Shown here: positions 46,271 to 55,382 of the stretch, one piece after another | Layout of the letters: every line of letters begins with the position of its first letter | How positions within the stretch are numbered: position 1 is the first letter of the stretch | NCBI GenBank assembly: GCA_963769115.1 | Contig: CAVYKN010000008.1 | Span: 1-64,000, forward strand | Direction: 5' to 3' | Source of the DNA: DASTFY01 sp963769115 | GTDB taxonomy: Bacteria > Actinomycetota > Acidimicrobiia > Acidimicrobiales > Ilumatobacteraceae | Length of the DNA stretch: 64,000 nucleotides | Program-made: the position numbers and the translations under genes | The notes under the pieces: model-generated | Seen by the model: only the letters and a program-made list of their open reading frames with translations | Told to the model about the DNA's origin: nothing | Database searches by the model: none

Positions 46271-46713
46271 TGGCTGACCTGGTACGGGAGATCATGATCG
46301 ACGCCACCCCGGACACGATCTGGCCCTTCCTCACGGAGGCGGACAGGCACGTCGAGTGGGAAGGGACGAAGGTCGAGCTCGACCCGCGGCCCGGGGGCAT
46401 CTACCGCGTGCTCGTCGCCGGCGAGTTCCAGTCCGCGGGTGAGTTCGTGGAGGTGGTGCCGAAGGAGCGGCTGGTGTTCACCTTCGGCTGGGAGCAGGAG
46501 GGCAACCCGATCACGCCGGGTTCGACCACTGTGGAGATCACGCTTCACCCGGAGGGCACCAAGACCCGCGTTCGCCTCGTCCACCGCGGCCTGCCCGACG
46601 ACAACGCCGTCGAGCAACACACCCAGGGGTGGACGCACTACCTCGACCGCCTGGCGCTGCGGGCGGCCGGCGGCGACCCGGGCCCGGACGCCCGGACCGG
46701 AGGGGACGACTGA
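46270..46713 (+). CDS. SRPBCC (AHSA1-like) protein
   Basis: 147 codons. START-like fold: VREIMIDATPDTIWPFLTEAD, ELDPRPGGIYRVLVAG, FVEVVPKERLVFTFGWE, ending with WTHYLDRLAL. ArsR-SRPBCC pairs are very common in actinobacteria; the SRPBCC partner probably binds a hydrophobic ligand. Coupled at both ends by overlaps (TGATG). Confidence 0.9.
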   Translation: MADLVREIMIDATPDTIWPFLTEADRHVEWEGTKVELDPRPGGIYRVLVAGEFQSAGEFVEVVPKERLVFTFGWEQEGNPITPGSTTVEITLHPEGTKTRVRLVHRGLPDDNAVEQHTQGWTHYLDRLALRAAGGDPGPDARTGGDD

Positions 46714-47273
46714 TGGACCTCGTCAAAGCACACGACCACGCCCTCGATGTGACCGAGGCCATCGTCGCCGCGGTGCGACCCGAACAGCTCGCCCTGCCGA
46801 CGCCGTGCGCCGAGTTCGACGTTCGCATGCTCCTCGGCCACATGATCGCCGGCAACGACCGCTTCGTGCTGGTGGCCCACGGTGAGCCCATCGAGACCCG
46901 TCCCGTCATGGCCTCGTTCGCCGGTGACGACGCCACGCCTGCGTACCGCGCCTCTGCGGCCGCAGTGTCCGCGGCGTGGCACGACCCTGCTGCGGTGGAG
47001 CGGGCGGTGCGGCTGCCCTTCGGCGAGGTGCCGGGCGAGTTCGCCCTCGCCATGCACACCGTCGAGACCATCGTCCACGGTTGGGACATCGCGAAGGCCA
47101 CGGGCCAACCCACCGAGATCGAGCCCGAGCTGTGCGCGGTGGGCTGGGAGGCGGCGAAGGACATCGGCGAAGAGCTCCGCGGCCCTGGCCGTCCATTCGG
47201 TCCGGTGGTGTTCGTGGCGCCGACCGCCTCCGACACCGATCGCCTGGTCGCCTGGATGGGCCGGCAGCCGTAG
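46713..47273 (+). CDS. TIGR03086/maleylpyruvate isomerase-like (DinB fold) protein
   Basis: 186 codons, ATG overlapping the upstream stop. N-terminal four-helix DinB-like domain: LPTPCAEFDVRMLLGHMIAGNDRF (metal His in GHM) and ALAMHTVETIVHGWDIAKATG. Members of this fold are mycothiol-dependent enzymes or unknown. Third gene of the ArsR operon. Confidence 0.85.
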   Translation: MDLVKAHDHALDVTEAIVAAVRPEQLALPTPCAEFDVRMLLGHMIAGNDRFVLVAHGEPIETRPVMASFAGDDATPAYRASAAAVSAAWHDPAAVERAVRLPFGEVPGEFALAMHTVETIVHGWDIAKATGQPTEIEPELCAVGWEAAKDIGEELRGPGRPFGPVVFVAPTASDTDRLVAWMGRQP

Positions 47274-47282
47274 CAGGCGGGG

Positions 47283-50000
47283 TCAGACCGCGGGGTCGAC
47301 CGGCAAGGGCGAGAGCCGGGCGATCCCGTAGCCGTCGACGTTGTCCCGGGCGAGGCCGCTGACCACGATCTTCCCGTCGTTCAGCACGGCGACGTTCTCG
47401 CCGATGTCGGTGAAGCCGAAGAAGTCGATGGTGAAGAAGCCACCGTCACCGAAGGATTCGTCGACCTCCCCGCCGGCGGTGAACCGGGCGACAGCGAAGT
47501 TCGGGTTGATGCTCTGGGCCGTCCCGGCCACCACGATGCTGCCGTCCGCCTGCAGGGCGACCGCGTTGGCGGTGTCGCCCTGGCCGCTGATGCCGAGGTC
47601 GGCGAAGCCGTCCGTGCCGAAGTCGGGATCGGGATCGCCGTCGGGTTCCAGGCGGACGACGAGGAGCTCGGTGGTGCTGCTGGGCAGCGCCGGCGGGACC
47701 GCGGCGTCCTCGGTGCCGACCAGCACCAGCCGGCCGTCGGGCTGGAGCACGAGATCGTTGCCGGCCAACGTGTCCGCCAGCGTCACCTCTCCGCCGGTCC
47801 CGAAGCTGCCGTCGGGCTGGCCGTCGGACAGGTAGCGGACGACGTCGGTGTGATGATCGATGCCGACGCCGTTGCTGCCGGGGTTGCGGCTCGAGCCACT
47901 CACGACGATGGCGTCGTCCGGCTGGACCACGACGTTCTGGGCCTCGTTGGTGACCTGGCCGACGTCGGTGGTGAGCTGGCCGCCGAGGCCGAAGCTCGGA
48001 TCAGGGGTGCCGTTGTCGAGGAAGCGGGCGACGACGATGTCGCCGAAGTCGATACCGGCCGGATCGTTGCGGGAACGGGTGCCGGCCACGACGATCTTGC
48101 CGTCGGGTTGGATGGTGACGTCGTTGGCGATGCCGGCGACCGCGCCGGTGACGATGCCTTGGTCGCCGAAGCTCTCGTCGAGGCTGCCGTCGTCGTCGTA
48201 GCGGGCGAGGGCGATGTCGTCCCGGTCGGTATACCCAGCCACCACGATCCGGCCGTCGGACTGGATGGCGACGCCGAGGGCCTCTTCCTGGGCGAAGCCG
48301 CCGCTGATGTCGGTGGTGACGAGGCCGTCGGCGTCGAAGGTCTCGTCGGGCGAGCCGTCGGGGTCGAACCGGGCGACGACGAAGTCCGCGAACGTCCCGC
48401 CCACCATCACGATCTTGCCGTCGGGCTGCACGGCCATGGCCGACCGGTCGCCGCCGAAGGCGGTGGTGGTCGCCTTGCCCCCGTCCCCGAACGTGGGATC
48501 GAGACCGAAGTCGAGGACCGGCGGGGGCGCGGGGTCGTCGTCACGGATCGTCAGCACGGCGGAGGCCGGCGTGCCCAGGGCCGCGCAACCGCCGGGGTCG
48601 GAGAGGGTGAGGTCGACCGTGGCGTCCGGCTCGCCGCCGACGGAGTCCTGCAGGATCGGCACCTCGACCCGCCGAGGGACGTCGTCCCCGTCGGCGAAGA
48701 AGACCGACGCGTTCACGGCCGTGTAGTCGGTTCCGGCCACGGCCGTGCCGTCGCTCGTGCTGACCGTGGCGGTGACAGCCCCGCTGGTCCCACCCGTCCG
48801 GGTCACGATGACCGTCGGCGTCGGGCTGGCTTCGCTGACCGCGAAGCTGTCGGCCTCGAACTGCAGCACGCCGGCTGCCGGATCGGGGTTGGGGATGGAC
48901 TGGCACGGCGCCGGCTCGACCGGCTCCTCCGCCGGACGCGGCAGGTCGGGCACGTCGGTCGGCTCCAGGCCGTCGAACGTGACGTTCGATCCGCCGGTGC
49001 CGCCCAACGGGTCCCTCAGAAAGGCGCTGGCAGAGGTGCCGAACTCGCTCGGCGCTCTCGCGATGCGGTTGTACGTGGTGGCGTCGATGGAGGACTGGAG
49101 CGTGAAGGCCTCACCGACGTCGACCGAGGACAGGTCCACGTCGTAGGTCTGGGGCTCCCGCAGGGTCATGAGGACGAGCGCCTCGCGGTGCCCGTCGAGG
49201 TTGTCGATCACGAAGTCGAAGTCCTCGACGTCCCACAGGGGGACCCGGGAGAACCGGGGGTTCCAGACCTCGCTGTCCCAGTTCTCGGCGAAGCCGGTCA
49301 CCGTGGCGCCGCCGGCCACGTGGAAGAACGTCCTGAAGGGGATGATGTCGGGCGCCGGCGGCACGGTGAAAGCCTCGACCTCGAAGAAGAGCTGGCCCTT
49401 GATGAGGTCGCAGCGCAGGCCGTCGGCGTGGATCTCGGGGCAGGTCCGCTGCAGGATGTCGTTGAGGTCGGTCGTCTCGATGAACGCGGCCGACAGCGTG
49501 ACCGAAAGCGATGCGTCCGGCACGCGCTTGATGAAGCTCTGCGTCTGCTCGAGGTCGGCCTGCCCGCCGATCGGCTCCTCGGCGACGTTGGCGTTGCCGC
49601 CGGGCGCTTCGGCTCCCACCCAGAAGGTGCGGCCGTCCTCGGTGGAGGCGATCTGGCCGGTGGCGATGCCGTCCGACGGAAGCGACGTGCCGTCGGGATC
49701 GAAGACGTCCGTGTCGCGGAAGGTCGGGCCGAAGTCATGCAGCTCGTGCAGCACGTCTCCGACCTGGAGGTCGCCGTCGACCTCGACCTGATCCAACGCG
49801 TCGCCGCGGAACTCCGAGAACGACCACTCCCGGATGGGCTCACCACGGACGAGCGGCGGTGTGCTGGTCGTCGTGGTGGCCGGATCGCTCGTCACCGTGG
49901 CGGTCCGCGCTTCCTGCGGAGGGGTGCAGGCGATGAGGAGGCCGCCGAGCACACCGCCGGCCGATCCGATGCGGGCGAGAAGGCGGTGCGTGGCGTTCAT
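47283..50000 (-). CDS. Large lipoprotein with Calx-beta domain and delta-60 repeats
   Basis: 905 codons, intact. Lipobox GGLLIAC (Cys about residue 25), Thr-rich stalk, a 300-residue unassigned beta-rich domain, a Calx-beta-like domain at about 378-488 (VIVTRTGGTSGAVTATVST, DGTAVAGTDYTAV, VLTIRDDD), then about seven delta-60 repeats of 50-60 residues (VQPDGKIVMVGGTFADFVVA, DPDGSPDETF; NDVTIQPDGKIVVAGTRS; ...) forming a probable beta-propeller, up to the C-terminus. Exported and membrane-anchored; likely adhesive or matrix role, function unknown. Confidence 0.85.
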   Translation of the reverse strand: MNATHRLLARIGSAGGVLGGLLIACTPPQEARTATVTSDPATTTTSTPPLVRGEPIREWSFSEFRGDALDQVEVDGDLQVGDVLHELHDFGPTFRDTDVFDPDGTSLPSDGIATGQIASTEDGRTFWVGAEAPGGNANVAEEPIGGQADLEQTQSFIKRVPDASLSVTLSAAFIETTDLNDILQRTCPEIHADGLRCDLIKGQLFFEVEAFTVPPAPDIIPFRTFFHVAGGATVTGFAENWDSEVWNPRFSRVPLWDVEDFDFVIDNLDGHREALVLMTLREPQTYDVDLSSVDVGEAFTLQSSIDATTYNRIARAPSEFGTSASAFLRDPLGGTGGSNVTFDGLEPTDVPDLPRPAEEPVEPAPCQSIPNPDPAAGVLQFEADSFAVSEASPTPTVIVTRTGGTSGAVTATVSTSDGTAVAGTDYTAVNASVFFADGDDVPRRVEVPILQDSVGGEPDATVDLTLSDPGGCAALGTPASAVLTIRDDDPAPPPVLDFGLDPTFGDGGKATTTAFGGDRSAMAVQPDGKIVMVGGTFADFVVARFDPDGSPDETFDADGLVTTDISGGFAQEEALGVAIQSDGRIVVAGYTDRDDIALARYDDDGSLDESFGDQGIVTGAVAGIANDVTIQPDGKIVVAGTRSRNDPAGIDFGDIVVARFLDNGTPDPSFGLGGQLTTDVGQVTNEAQNVVVQPDDAIVVSGSSRNPGSNGVGIDHHTDVVRYLSDGQPDGSFGTGGEVTLADTLAGNDLVLQPDGRLVLVGTEDAAVPPALPSSTTELLVVRLEPDGDPDPDFGTDGFADLGISGQGDTANAVALQADGSIVVAGTAQSINPNFAVARFTAGGEVDESFGDGGFFTIDFFGFTDIGENVAVLNDGKIVVSGLARDNVDGYGIARLSPLPVDPAV

Positions 50001-50076
50001 GTTGCGCGGATACGGCGCTGAGTCGGCTCCGGTTCCTCGACAGCCGTCCTGTTCGTGCGACGTTCGTCACGTCGGG

Positions 50077-51040
50077 TCAGGGCTCGTCGTCCTCGTCGGG
50101 GGGTGGTGCGCCGTCGCGGTCGTCCCGCTCCGCCCACTCGAGCAACGGGTCGATGCGGTAGACGGCATCGTCGATGCCGGCGTGCAGATCGCCCAGGGCC
50201 GCGAACCGGGCCGGCACGGTGCTCATCGTGCAGTCGTGCGGATCGACGTCGTCGAGCTCGGACCAGGTGATGGGGGTCGACACCGTGGCGTCGGGGAACC
50301 CCCGAACCGAGTAGGCCGCCGCCATCGTGTGGTCGCGGGCGTTCTGGTTGTAGTCGACGAACAGCGCCGCGGGGTCACGGTCCTTGCGCCACCACGTGGT
50401 GGTCACGTCCTGCGGGGCGCGGCGCTCGACCTCGCGGGCGAAGGCCAGGGCCGCCCGGCGGACGTCCTTGAAGCCGTGCTCGGGCGCGATGCGCACGTAC
50501 ACGTGCAGGCCGCGACCGCCCGAGGTCTTCGGCCACCCGACGGCACCGAGGTCCTCGAGCACCTCCCGGACGACGTGGGCGACGCGGCGGACGCGCTCCG
50601 GCGGGCAGTCCGGCATCGGGTCGAGGTCGATGCGCCATTCGTCGGGCTGCTCCACGTCGCTCCTGGCGTGAGTTCCAGGGGTGGAACTCGACCGTCGACA
50701 TCTGGACCGCCCAGATCACCTCGGCCAGCTCGGTGACGCACAGCTCGTCGGCGTGCTGGCCGTAGCGCGGGAAGTGGACACGCACGGTGCCGAGCCACGG
50801 CGGCGCGCCGGCCGGCACCCGCTTCTGGTGAACCTTCTCGCCGCTCACGCCGGTCGGGAAGCGGTGGAGCATGCACGGCCGCTCCCGCAGCGCGTTCACG
50901 ATCCCGGGGCCGACGGCCAGGTAGTACTCGGCCAGGTCCCGCTTCGTGGCGCCGGTGGCGGGGAAGTACACCCGGTCGGGGTTGGAGATCCTGACGGTCC
51001 GCTCCCCCACCTGCAGCTCGATCGCCGGCGAGGTGGCCAT
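50077..51040 (-). CDS. LigD-type polymerase/primase domain protein (frame disrupted)
   Basis: About 320 residues: stand-alone PolDom. RTVRISNPDRVYFPATGATKR, LRERPCMLHRFPTGV, VHQKRVPAGAPPWLG, then after an indel near 50665 DEWRIDLDPMPDC (the catalytic Asp pair DLDP), TSGGRGLHVYVRI, VFVDYNQNARDHTMAAAYSVRG. These enzymes add ribonucleotides at break ends in non-homologous end joining. No ligase or nuclease domain and no Ku gene in this window. TACCCT stands 6 nt before the ATG. Confidence 0.9.
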
Positions 51041-51052
51041 GGGCGGAGGGTA
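51041..51052 (-). promoter_or_regulatory. Leaderless -10 box for LigD-like gene
   Basis: TACCCT (51047-51052, minus strand), 6 nt, then ATG at 51040. Confidence 0.5.
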
Positions 51053-51139
51053 ATGGTGCCGCCCGCGAGAATCGCGAGGACCGTGGCTCGTCGCGCTCTC
51101 CTCAGGGGAAGCGACGAATCCGAGGCGAGGACATGCCCC

Positions 51140-52933
51140 ATGACCACAGGCGCGACGGACGCAGACCTGGTGCACGCCCACCTGGCCGGCGACCGCGCCG
51201 CGCTGGCCGCGATCTACGACCGGTACGCGGCGTCCCTCTACGACACCGCTGCCGCGCTGCTGCGGGATCCCCACGAGGCGGCCGACGCGGTGCAGGACAC
51301 GTTCGTCGCCGCGTCGCAGCACCTCGGGCAGCTGCGCGATCCCACGCGGCTGCGGGCGTGGCTGTTCGCCATCGTCCGCCACGAGGTGGAGCGGCGGGGT
51401 CGCCGGCGCCAGCGGACCGTGCCCACCGCGGAGGTGGGTGACGTGCCCGCGGGATTGCAGCCCGATCCGGGTGCCGAGCTGGAGCGGTCCGAGCTGGCCG
51501 CCCTGGTGCGGGCGGCGGCGGCGGGGCTCGACCCGCGTGATCAGCTGGTGCTGGAGCTGAGCGCCCGCCAGGGCCTGGAGGGTGCGGACCTGGCCGCGGC
51601 GCTGGGCGTGACGGCGGCGCAGAGCTACAGCCTGGTCTTCCGCATGCGGGAGCGGGTGAGCCGATCGCTCGGCGCGCTGGTCGTCGCCCGCACCGGCCGG
51701 CGGGACTGCCCCGAGCTGGCCGGCATCCTGACCGGCTGGGACGGCCAGTTCTCCGTGCTCATCCGCAAGCGGGTCGCCCGCCACGTCGAGGACTGCTCGA
51801 TCTGCGAGCGCACCAAGGCCCGGGCCGGACTGCCCGGCCTGCTGTCCGTGGCGCCGGCGTTCGCCCTGCCCGTCGCGCTGCGGGAGCGGGTGTTGGGCGC
51901 GGTGGAGGCCGCGCCTCCGGTGCAGCTCGCCGTGGACGGCGAAGGGTTCCCTCTGGCGGGCGGCCGGGCGCGAGGCGCGGCGCCTCGGTGGTCGCGGGCC
52001 AGTTGGTTGGTGGCCGCGGCGATCGTGGCCGTGGGCGTCCTGGTGGCCGGCTGGCATCGTGGCGCTGGCCGGCGGGAACGATCCCACGCAGGTGGAAGTG
52101 GGCGGGTCGGCAGAGGTGCCGGTCGCCGCCCCGGCGTCGTCGACTGCTGACTCCCCGGCGACCACCGCGCCCGCCAGTAGTGCGGTGACGGTCCCCGCCA
52201 CCACGACGACCACGGTGGCGACGACCCCACCGACGGCGCCTCCGACGCCACCGCCCCCGGAGCCGGGCCGACTCGTCGTCGGTGTCGGAACGGTCGACCT
52301 CGGCGCGACGGCAGCCTCGGCCGCTGGTCGCGATCAGCAACGCAGGAGGCTCACCTTTGTCGTGGTCGGTCGCCGATCCGGACGGCCCCGTGTCCGCTGG
52401 CGGAGGCGGCACGCTGGAGCCTGGCGAGCAGGCCGAGCTCGTCGTCGCCGTCGACCGGGCCGCTGCGCCCGAGGGCCCGGTCCAGGCGTCGCTGCTCGTG
52501 AGCAGCGACCGCGGCGAGGCAGTCATCGACGTGATCGCGACCGATCGAGCGGGCTCCCGTGATCGGCGGTGTCTCGTTCGCGGATCCCGCGGTGCGGGTA
52601 GGAGGGTGCGCACCACGCGCCACGACGGTGTCGGTGGCGGCGTCCGACGAGTCGACCCTGACCCTGTCCCTCACCGTGACCGGCCCGGGCGGACGCAGCA
52701 CGACCAGCACCATGGCCTCGTCGGGCGCAGGAAGCTGGTCCGGCCCGGTCGGTCCCTTCGCCGCGCCCGGTCAGGCGCAGGTGGACGTGACAGCGACCGA
52801 CGCCCGCGGCAACCAGGCGGCGACAGTCACGCTCGCTGCCCGTCCAGCCCTGTCTCTGAAATCGGCGCGAAAAGCGCGAGACCCGGTCGTTCCTGTGCTC
52901 TCCCCAGTGTCCACCCATGACACGAGGAGATGA
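51140..52933 (+). CDS. ECF sigma factor fused to zinc motif, membrane span and exported domain (frame disrupted)
   Basis: About 598 residues. Sigma region 2 (LAAIYDRYAASLYDTAAALL, AVQDTFVAASQHLGQLRD, LRAWLFAIVRHEVER) and region 4 (GLDPRDQLVLELSARQGLEG, DLAAALGVTAAQSYSLVFRM) fill the first 180 residues. Then HVEDCSIC, the H-x3-C-x2-C anti-sigma zinc motif, a membrane span (SWLVAAAIVAVGVLVAGW), a Thr/Pro stalk and one or two Ig-like domains (LSWSVADPDGPVS, VAASDESTLTLSLTVTGPGG). Breaks near 52058, 52320 and 52553. If contiguous, the sigma factor is tethered to the membrane. Confidence 0.8.
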
Positions 52934-52937
52934 GGAC

Positions 52938-53978
52938 ATGACCACCACCCTTTCCACCACAGTCACCTCCACCGGGCGCGCCGCCCGCCGCTCCCGCCGG
53001 GCGCGGGCCGTCCTGGCCCCCCTGGCCATCTGCCTCGGCGCCACCGCCGTGATCGGCCTGCCCGCCGCGGCATGGGCCGACGACGGCCCCGCCGTCCCCG
53101 TCGACTTCGAGGGCCCCGGCACGACCATGCCGCCGCCCCAGCCCCCGGATCCCGAGGTCAACCCCGCTGTCGATCCCGACATCGACGACCTCGCTCCCGA
53201 GACCATCCCGCCCGAGCCGCCCTTCCCGCCCGACCCCGAGGTCAACCCCGACCTCGAGCCCGGTGCCGACGACTTCGCTCCCGAGACCATCCCGCCCGAG
53301 CCCCCGCTGCCGCCCCAGCCGCCCGATCCCCCGGTCGACGGCCCCGACGAGGTCATTCCTCCGCCCGACGTGGACTGCGATCCGTTCGATCCCGCCGATG
53401 TCATGGGCAGCTGGCTCGACAGCGTCACCACGGCCACTGTGCAGCTGTACTTCCCCAGCGAGGAGCAGGCCGACACCTGCGTGACGCCGATCGTCGTCGC
53501 CACGTATGCGCTGGACCAGCCGGACCTGGGCGGCACGGCCGACCTCGTCGACTTCGAGGTGATCTCCAGCGAGGACCTGAAGGCCTACCCCGAGACGAAC
53601 GAGCCGGCCACCGTCGAGCTCGACCTCGAGGGCTGCTACCACGCCATCGTCGGCTTCCACGGGGTCGGCATCCCGCTCGACCTCGACGGCGTCGCCCTGC
53701 CCCCGCACTTCCTCTACATGACCACCGGAGAAGGTCAGGGCTGGAACTGCGACACCGACGACACCGACGACACCGACGACGGCACCGGCGAAGGCGAGAC
53801 CGACGACGGCCAGACCGGCGACGACGGCGAGAACGACGGGACCGGCCAGAGCGGTTGGGGCCGCCTGCCCAGCACCGGCGGCGACCTGCTCCCCATGGTC
53901 GGAGCCGCCGCAGCCCTGGCCACCACCGGCCTGCTCGTGATGGGCCTGGCCCGCCGCCGCAGCCAGCAGCCGGCCTGA
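52938..53978 (+). CDS. LPXTG-anchored proline-rich surface protein
   Basis: 346 codons from ATG 52938 with GAGGAGATGAGGAC just upstream. Signal peptide with basic n-region (RAARRSRRARAVLAPLAICLG) ending near AAAWA. A Pro/Glu/Asp-rich segment holds two degenerate copies of DPEVNP...APETIPPEPP. A 120-residue domain with four cysteines follows, then an acidic DDTDDTDDGTG linker and a sortase signal: LPSTGG, hydrophobic MVGAAAALATTGLLVMGLA, RRR tail. Starts 5 bp after the tethered sigma gene, so probably co-expressed. Cell-wall role inferred. Confidence 0.88.
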   Translation: MTTTLSTTVTSTGRAARRSRRARAVLAPLAICLGATAVIGLPAAAWADDGPAVPVDFEGPGTTMPPPQPPDPEVNPAVDPDIDDLAPETIPPEPPFPPDPEVNPDLEPGADDFAPETIPPEPPLPPQPPDPPVDGPDEVIPPPDVDCDPFDPADVMGSWLDSVTTATVQLYFPSEEQADTCVTPIVVATYALDQPDLGGTADLVDFEVISSEDLKAYPETNEPATVELDLEGCYHAIVGFHGVGIPLDLDGVALPPHFLYMTTGEGQGWNCDTDDTDDTDDGTGEGETDDGQTGDDGENDGTGQSGWGRLPSTGGDLLPMVGAAAALATTGLLVMGLARRRSQQPA

Positions 53979-53993
53979 ACCCACCACTCCCCC

Positions 53994-54027
53994 AACGGCA
54001 CGGGACTCCACAGGGTCCCGTGCCGTT
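53994..54027. terminator. Perfect 13-bp hairpin after LPXTG gene
   Basis: AACGGCACGGGAC (53994-54006) pairs with GTCCCGTGCCGTT (54015-54027) across an 8-nt loop. No run of T follows, as is common for actinobacterial terminators. Confidence 0.65.
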
Positions 54028-54039
54028 GCGCGTCCGGCC

Positions 54040-54075
54040 TTACCCCTTGACGGAATAAATAAGGAAGGTATATGA
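54040..54075 (+). promoter_or_regulatory. AT-rich control region of the amino-sugar locus
   Basis: TTGACGGAATAAATAAGG is strikingly AT-rich for this genome and lies just before the ROK regulator. AAGGAAGG (54061-54068) is a good ribosome site, 7 nt before ATG 54076. TTGACG may act as a -35. The AATAAATAA block could be an operator for the ROK protein. Confidence 0.45.
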
Positions 54076-55230
54076 ATGAACCCCATGAGTGGGGAGGGGA
54101 ACGGCGGGTTCACCAGAGCGCTCCGGGCGACGGCCAAGGCCGTGCCCGAGGACGCCCGCCGCCACAACCGCAGCCTGATGCTGCAATCGCTCTTCACCGA
54201 CGGGCCGCTCAGTCGCGCCGACCTCGCCCGGTCCACCCACCTCACGCCCACCACGACGTCGGACCTCGTCGCCGGGCTGCTCGAGGAGGGCCTCGTCGAG
54301 GAGGTCGGGCGCCGTGAGGTCCGTGGCGTCGGCAAGCCGGCCACGCTCGTCGGCATCGTGCCGGACGCCCGGCACATCCTGACCCTCGACCTCAGCGCCG
54401 ACGACAACATCCACGGCGCGGTGGTGAACCTGATCGGCAAGGTCCTCCACCGGCGCACGGTGCCTCGTGAGCAGCGCACCGGTCGGGACGCGGTCGCCCT
54501 CGCCATCCGCCTCGCCCGAGAGCTCATGGACACCACCGACCGGCCGGTCCTCGGCCTCGGCGTGGGCAGCCCCGGCATCGTCGATCCGTCCGGCGTGGTC
54601 GTCGAGGCGGCCAACCTCGGATGGCACGACCTGCCGCTGGCTCGCGAGCTCTCGGCTGCGCTGGACCTCCCGGTCCACGTCGTCAACGACGCCAATGCCG
54701 CCACGCTGGCCGAGTACGCGTTGGGCGAGGAGGCGACCGACAACCTCCTGCTCGTGAAGGTCGGCAAGGGCGTCGGCGCGGGGCTCCTGATCGACGGGAA
54801 CCTGTTCACGGGTGACCGGTTCGCCGCCGGCGAGATCGGGCACGTCACCGTGGACGAGCGGGGCGAGCAGTGCGCGTGCGGGCGCCGAGGCTGCTTGGAG
54901 ACCGCGATCGCCGTGCCGCGCCTGCAGGAGCGACTGGCGGCGGCGCGGGACGAGCGGGAGCGCCGGCGGGTGCAGGAAGCCGCGGGACGGAGGCTGGGCC
55001 TCGTGCTCGCCACCGTGGTGAGCGCCCTCAACCTGGACGACGTCGTGCTCTCGGGCCCCGCGGACGTGCTCGGTGAGGCCTTCCGCGCCTCCGCGCTGGC
55101 GACGATCCGTCGTCGCACGATCGCCTCCGTCGGCGAGCACGTCACCCTGCGGTACGACTCCCTCGGCGACGACGACGTCCTGCTCGGCGCGGCCGTCCTC
55201 GTCCGCAGCGTCGAGTTGGGGGTGGCGTGA
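54076..55230 (+). CDS. ROK-family transcriptional regulator (NagC-like)
   Basis: 384 codons, intact. N-terminal winged HTH (MLQSLFTDGPLSRADLARST, HLTPTTTSDLVAGLLEEGLV), then ROK sugar-binding domain: LGLGVGSPGIVDPSG, VVNDANAATLAEYALG, KVGKGVGAGLLIDG, GEIGHVTVDERGEQCACGRRG with the zinc CxCGxxGC motif, and VLATVVSALNLDDVVLSGPA. It heads the amino-sugar operon and most likely represses it until GlcNAc or a phosphorylated form binds. Confidence 0.92.
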   Translation: MNPMSGEGNGGFTRALRATAKAVPEDARRHNRSLMLQSLFTDGPLSRADLARSTHLTPTTTSDLVAGLLEEGLVEEVGRREVRGVGKPATLVGIVPDARHILTLDLSADDNIHGAVVNLIGKVLHRRTVPREQRTGRDAVALAIRLARELMDTTDRPVLGLGVGSPGIVDPSGVVVEAANLGWHDLPLARELSAALDLPVHVVNDANAATLAEYALGEEATDNLLLVKVGKGVGAGLLIDGNLFTGDRFAAGEIGHVTVDERGEQCACGRRGCLETAIAVPRLQERLAAARDERERRRVQEAAGRRLGLVLATVVSALNLDDVVLSGPADVLGEAFRASALATIRRRTIASVGEHVTLRYDSLGDDDVLLGAAVLVRSVELGVA

Positions 55231-55382
55231 ACGCCGCCCCCGCAACCATCCACCGGACCAGGCTCGGTTCGGCGGTGTCGGGCCCACTCGTGGGGCCCGG
55301 CTCCCGGCGGTGCGGTGCGCCGCCGGCATCACCAGGCCGCCCGGCCAACCGGTCGGGCAGCCGCCAACGAGGGAGGAATCAC
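55231..55382. other. Leader before the substrate-binding protein gene
   Basis: 152 bp without an ORF of its own. The last bases hold a strong ribosome site, GAGGGAGGAATCAC, before GTG 55383. Several GC-rich inverted segments are present, but no confident promoter or operator. Confidence 0.4.
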
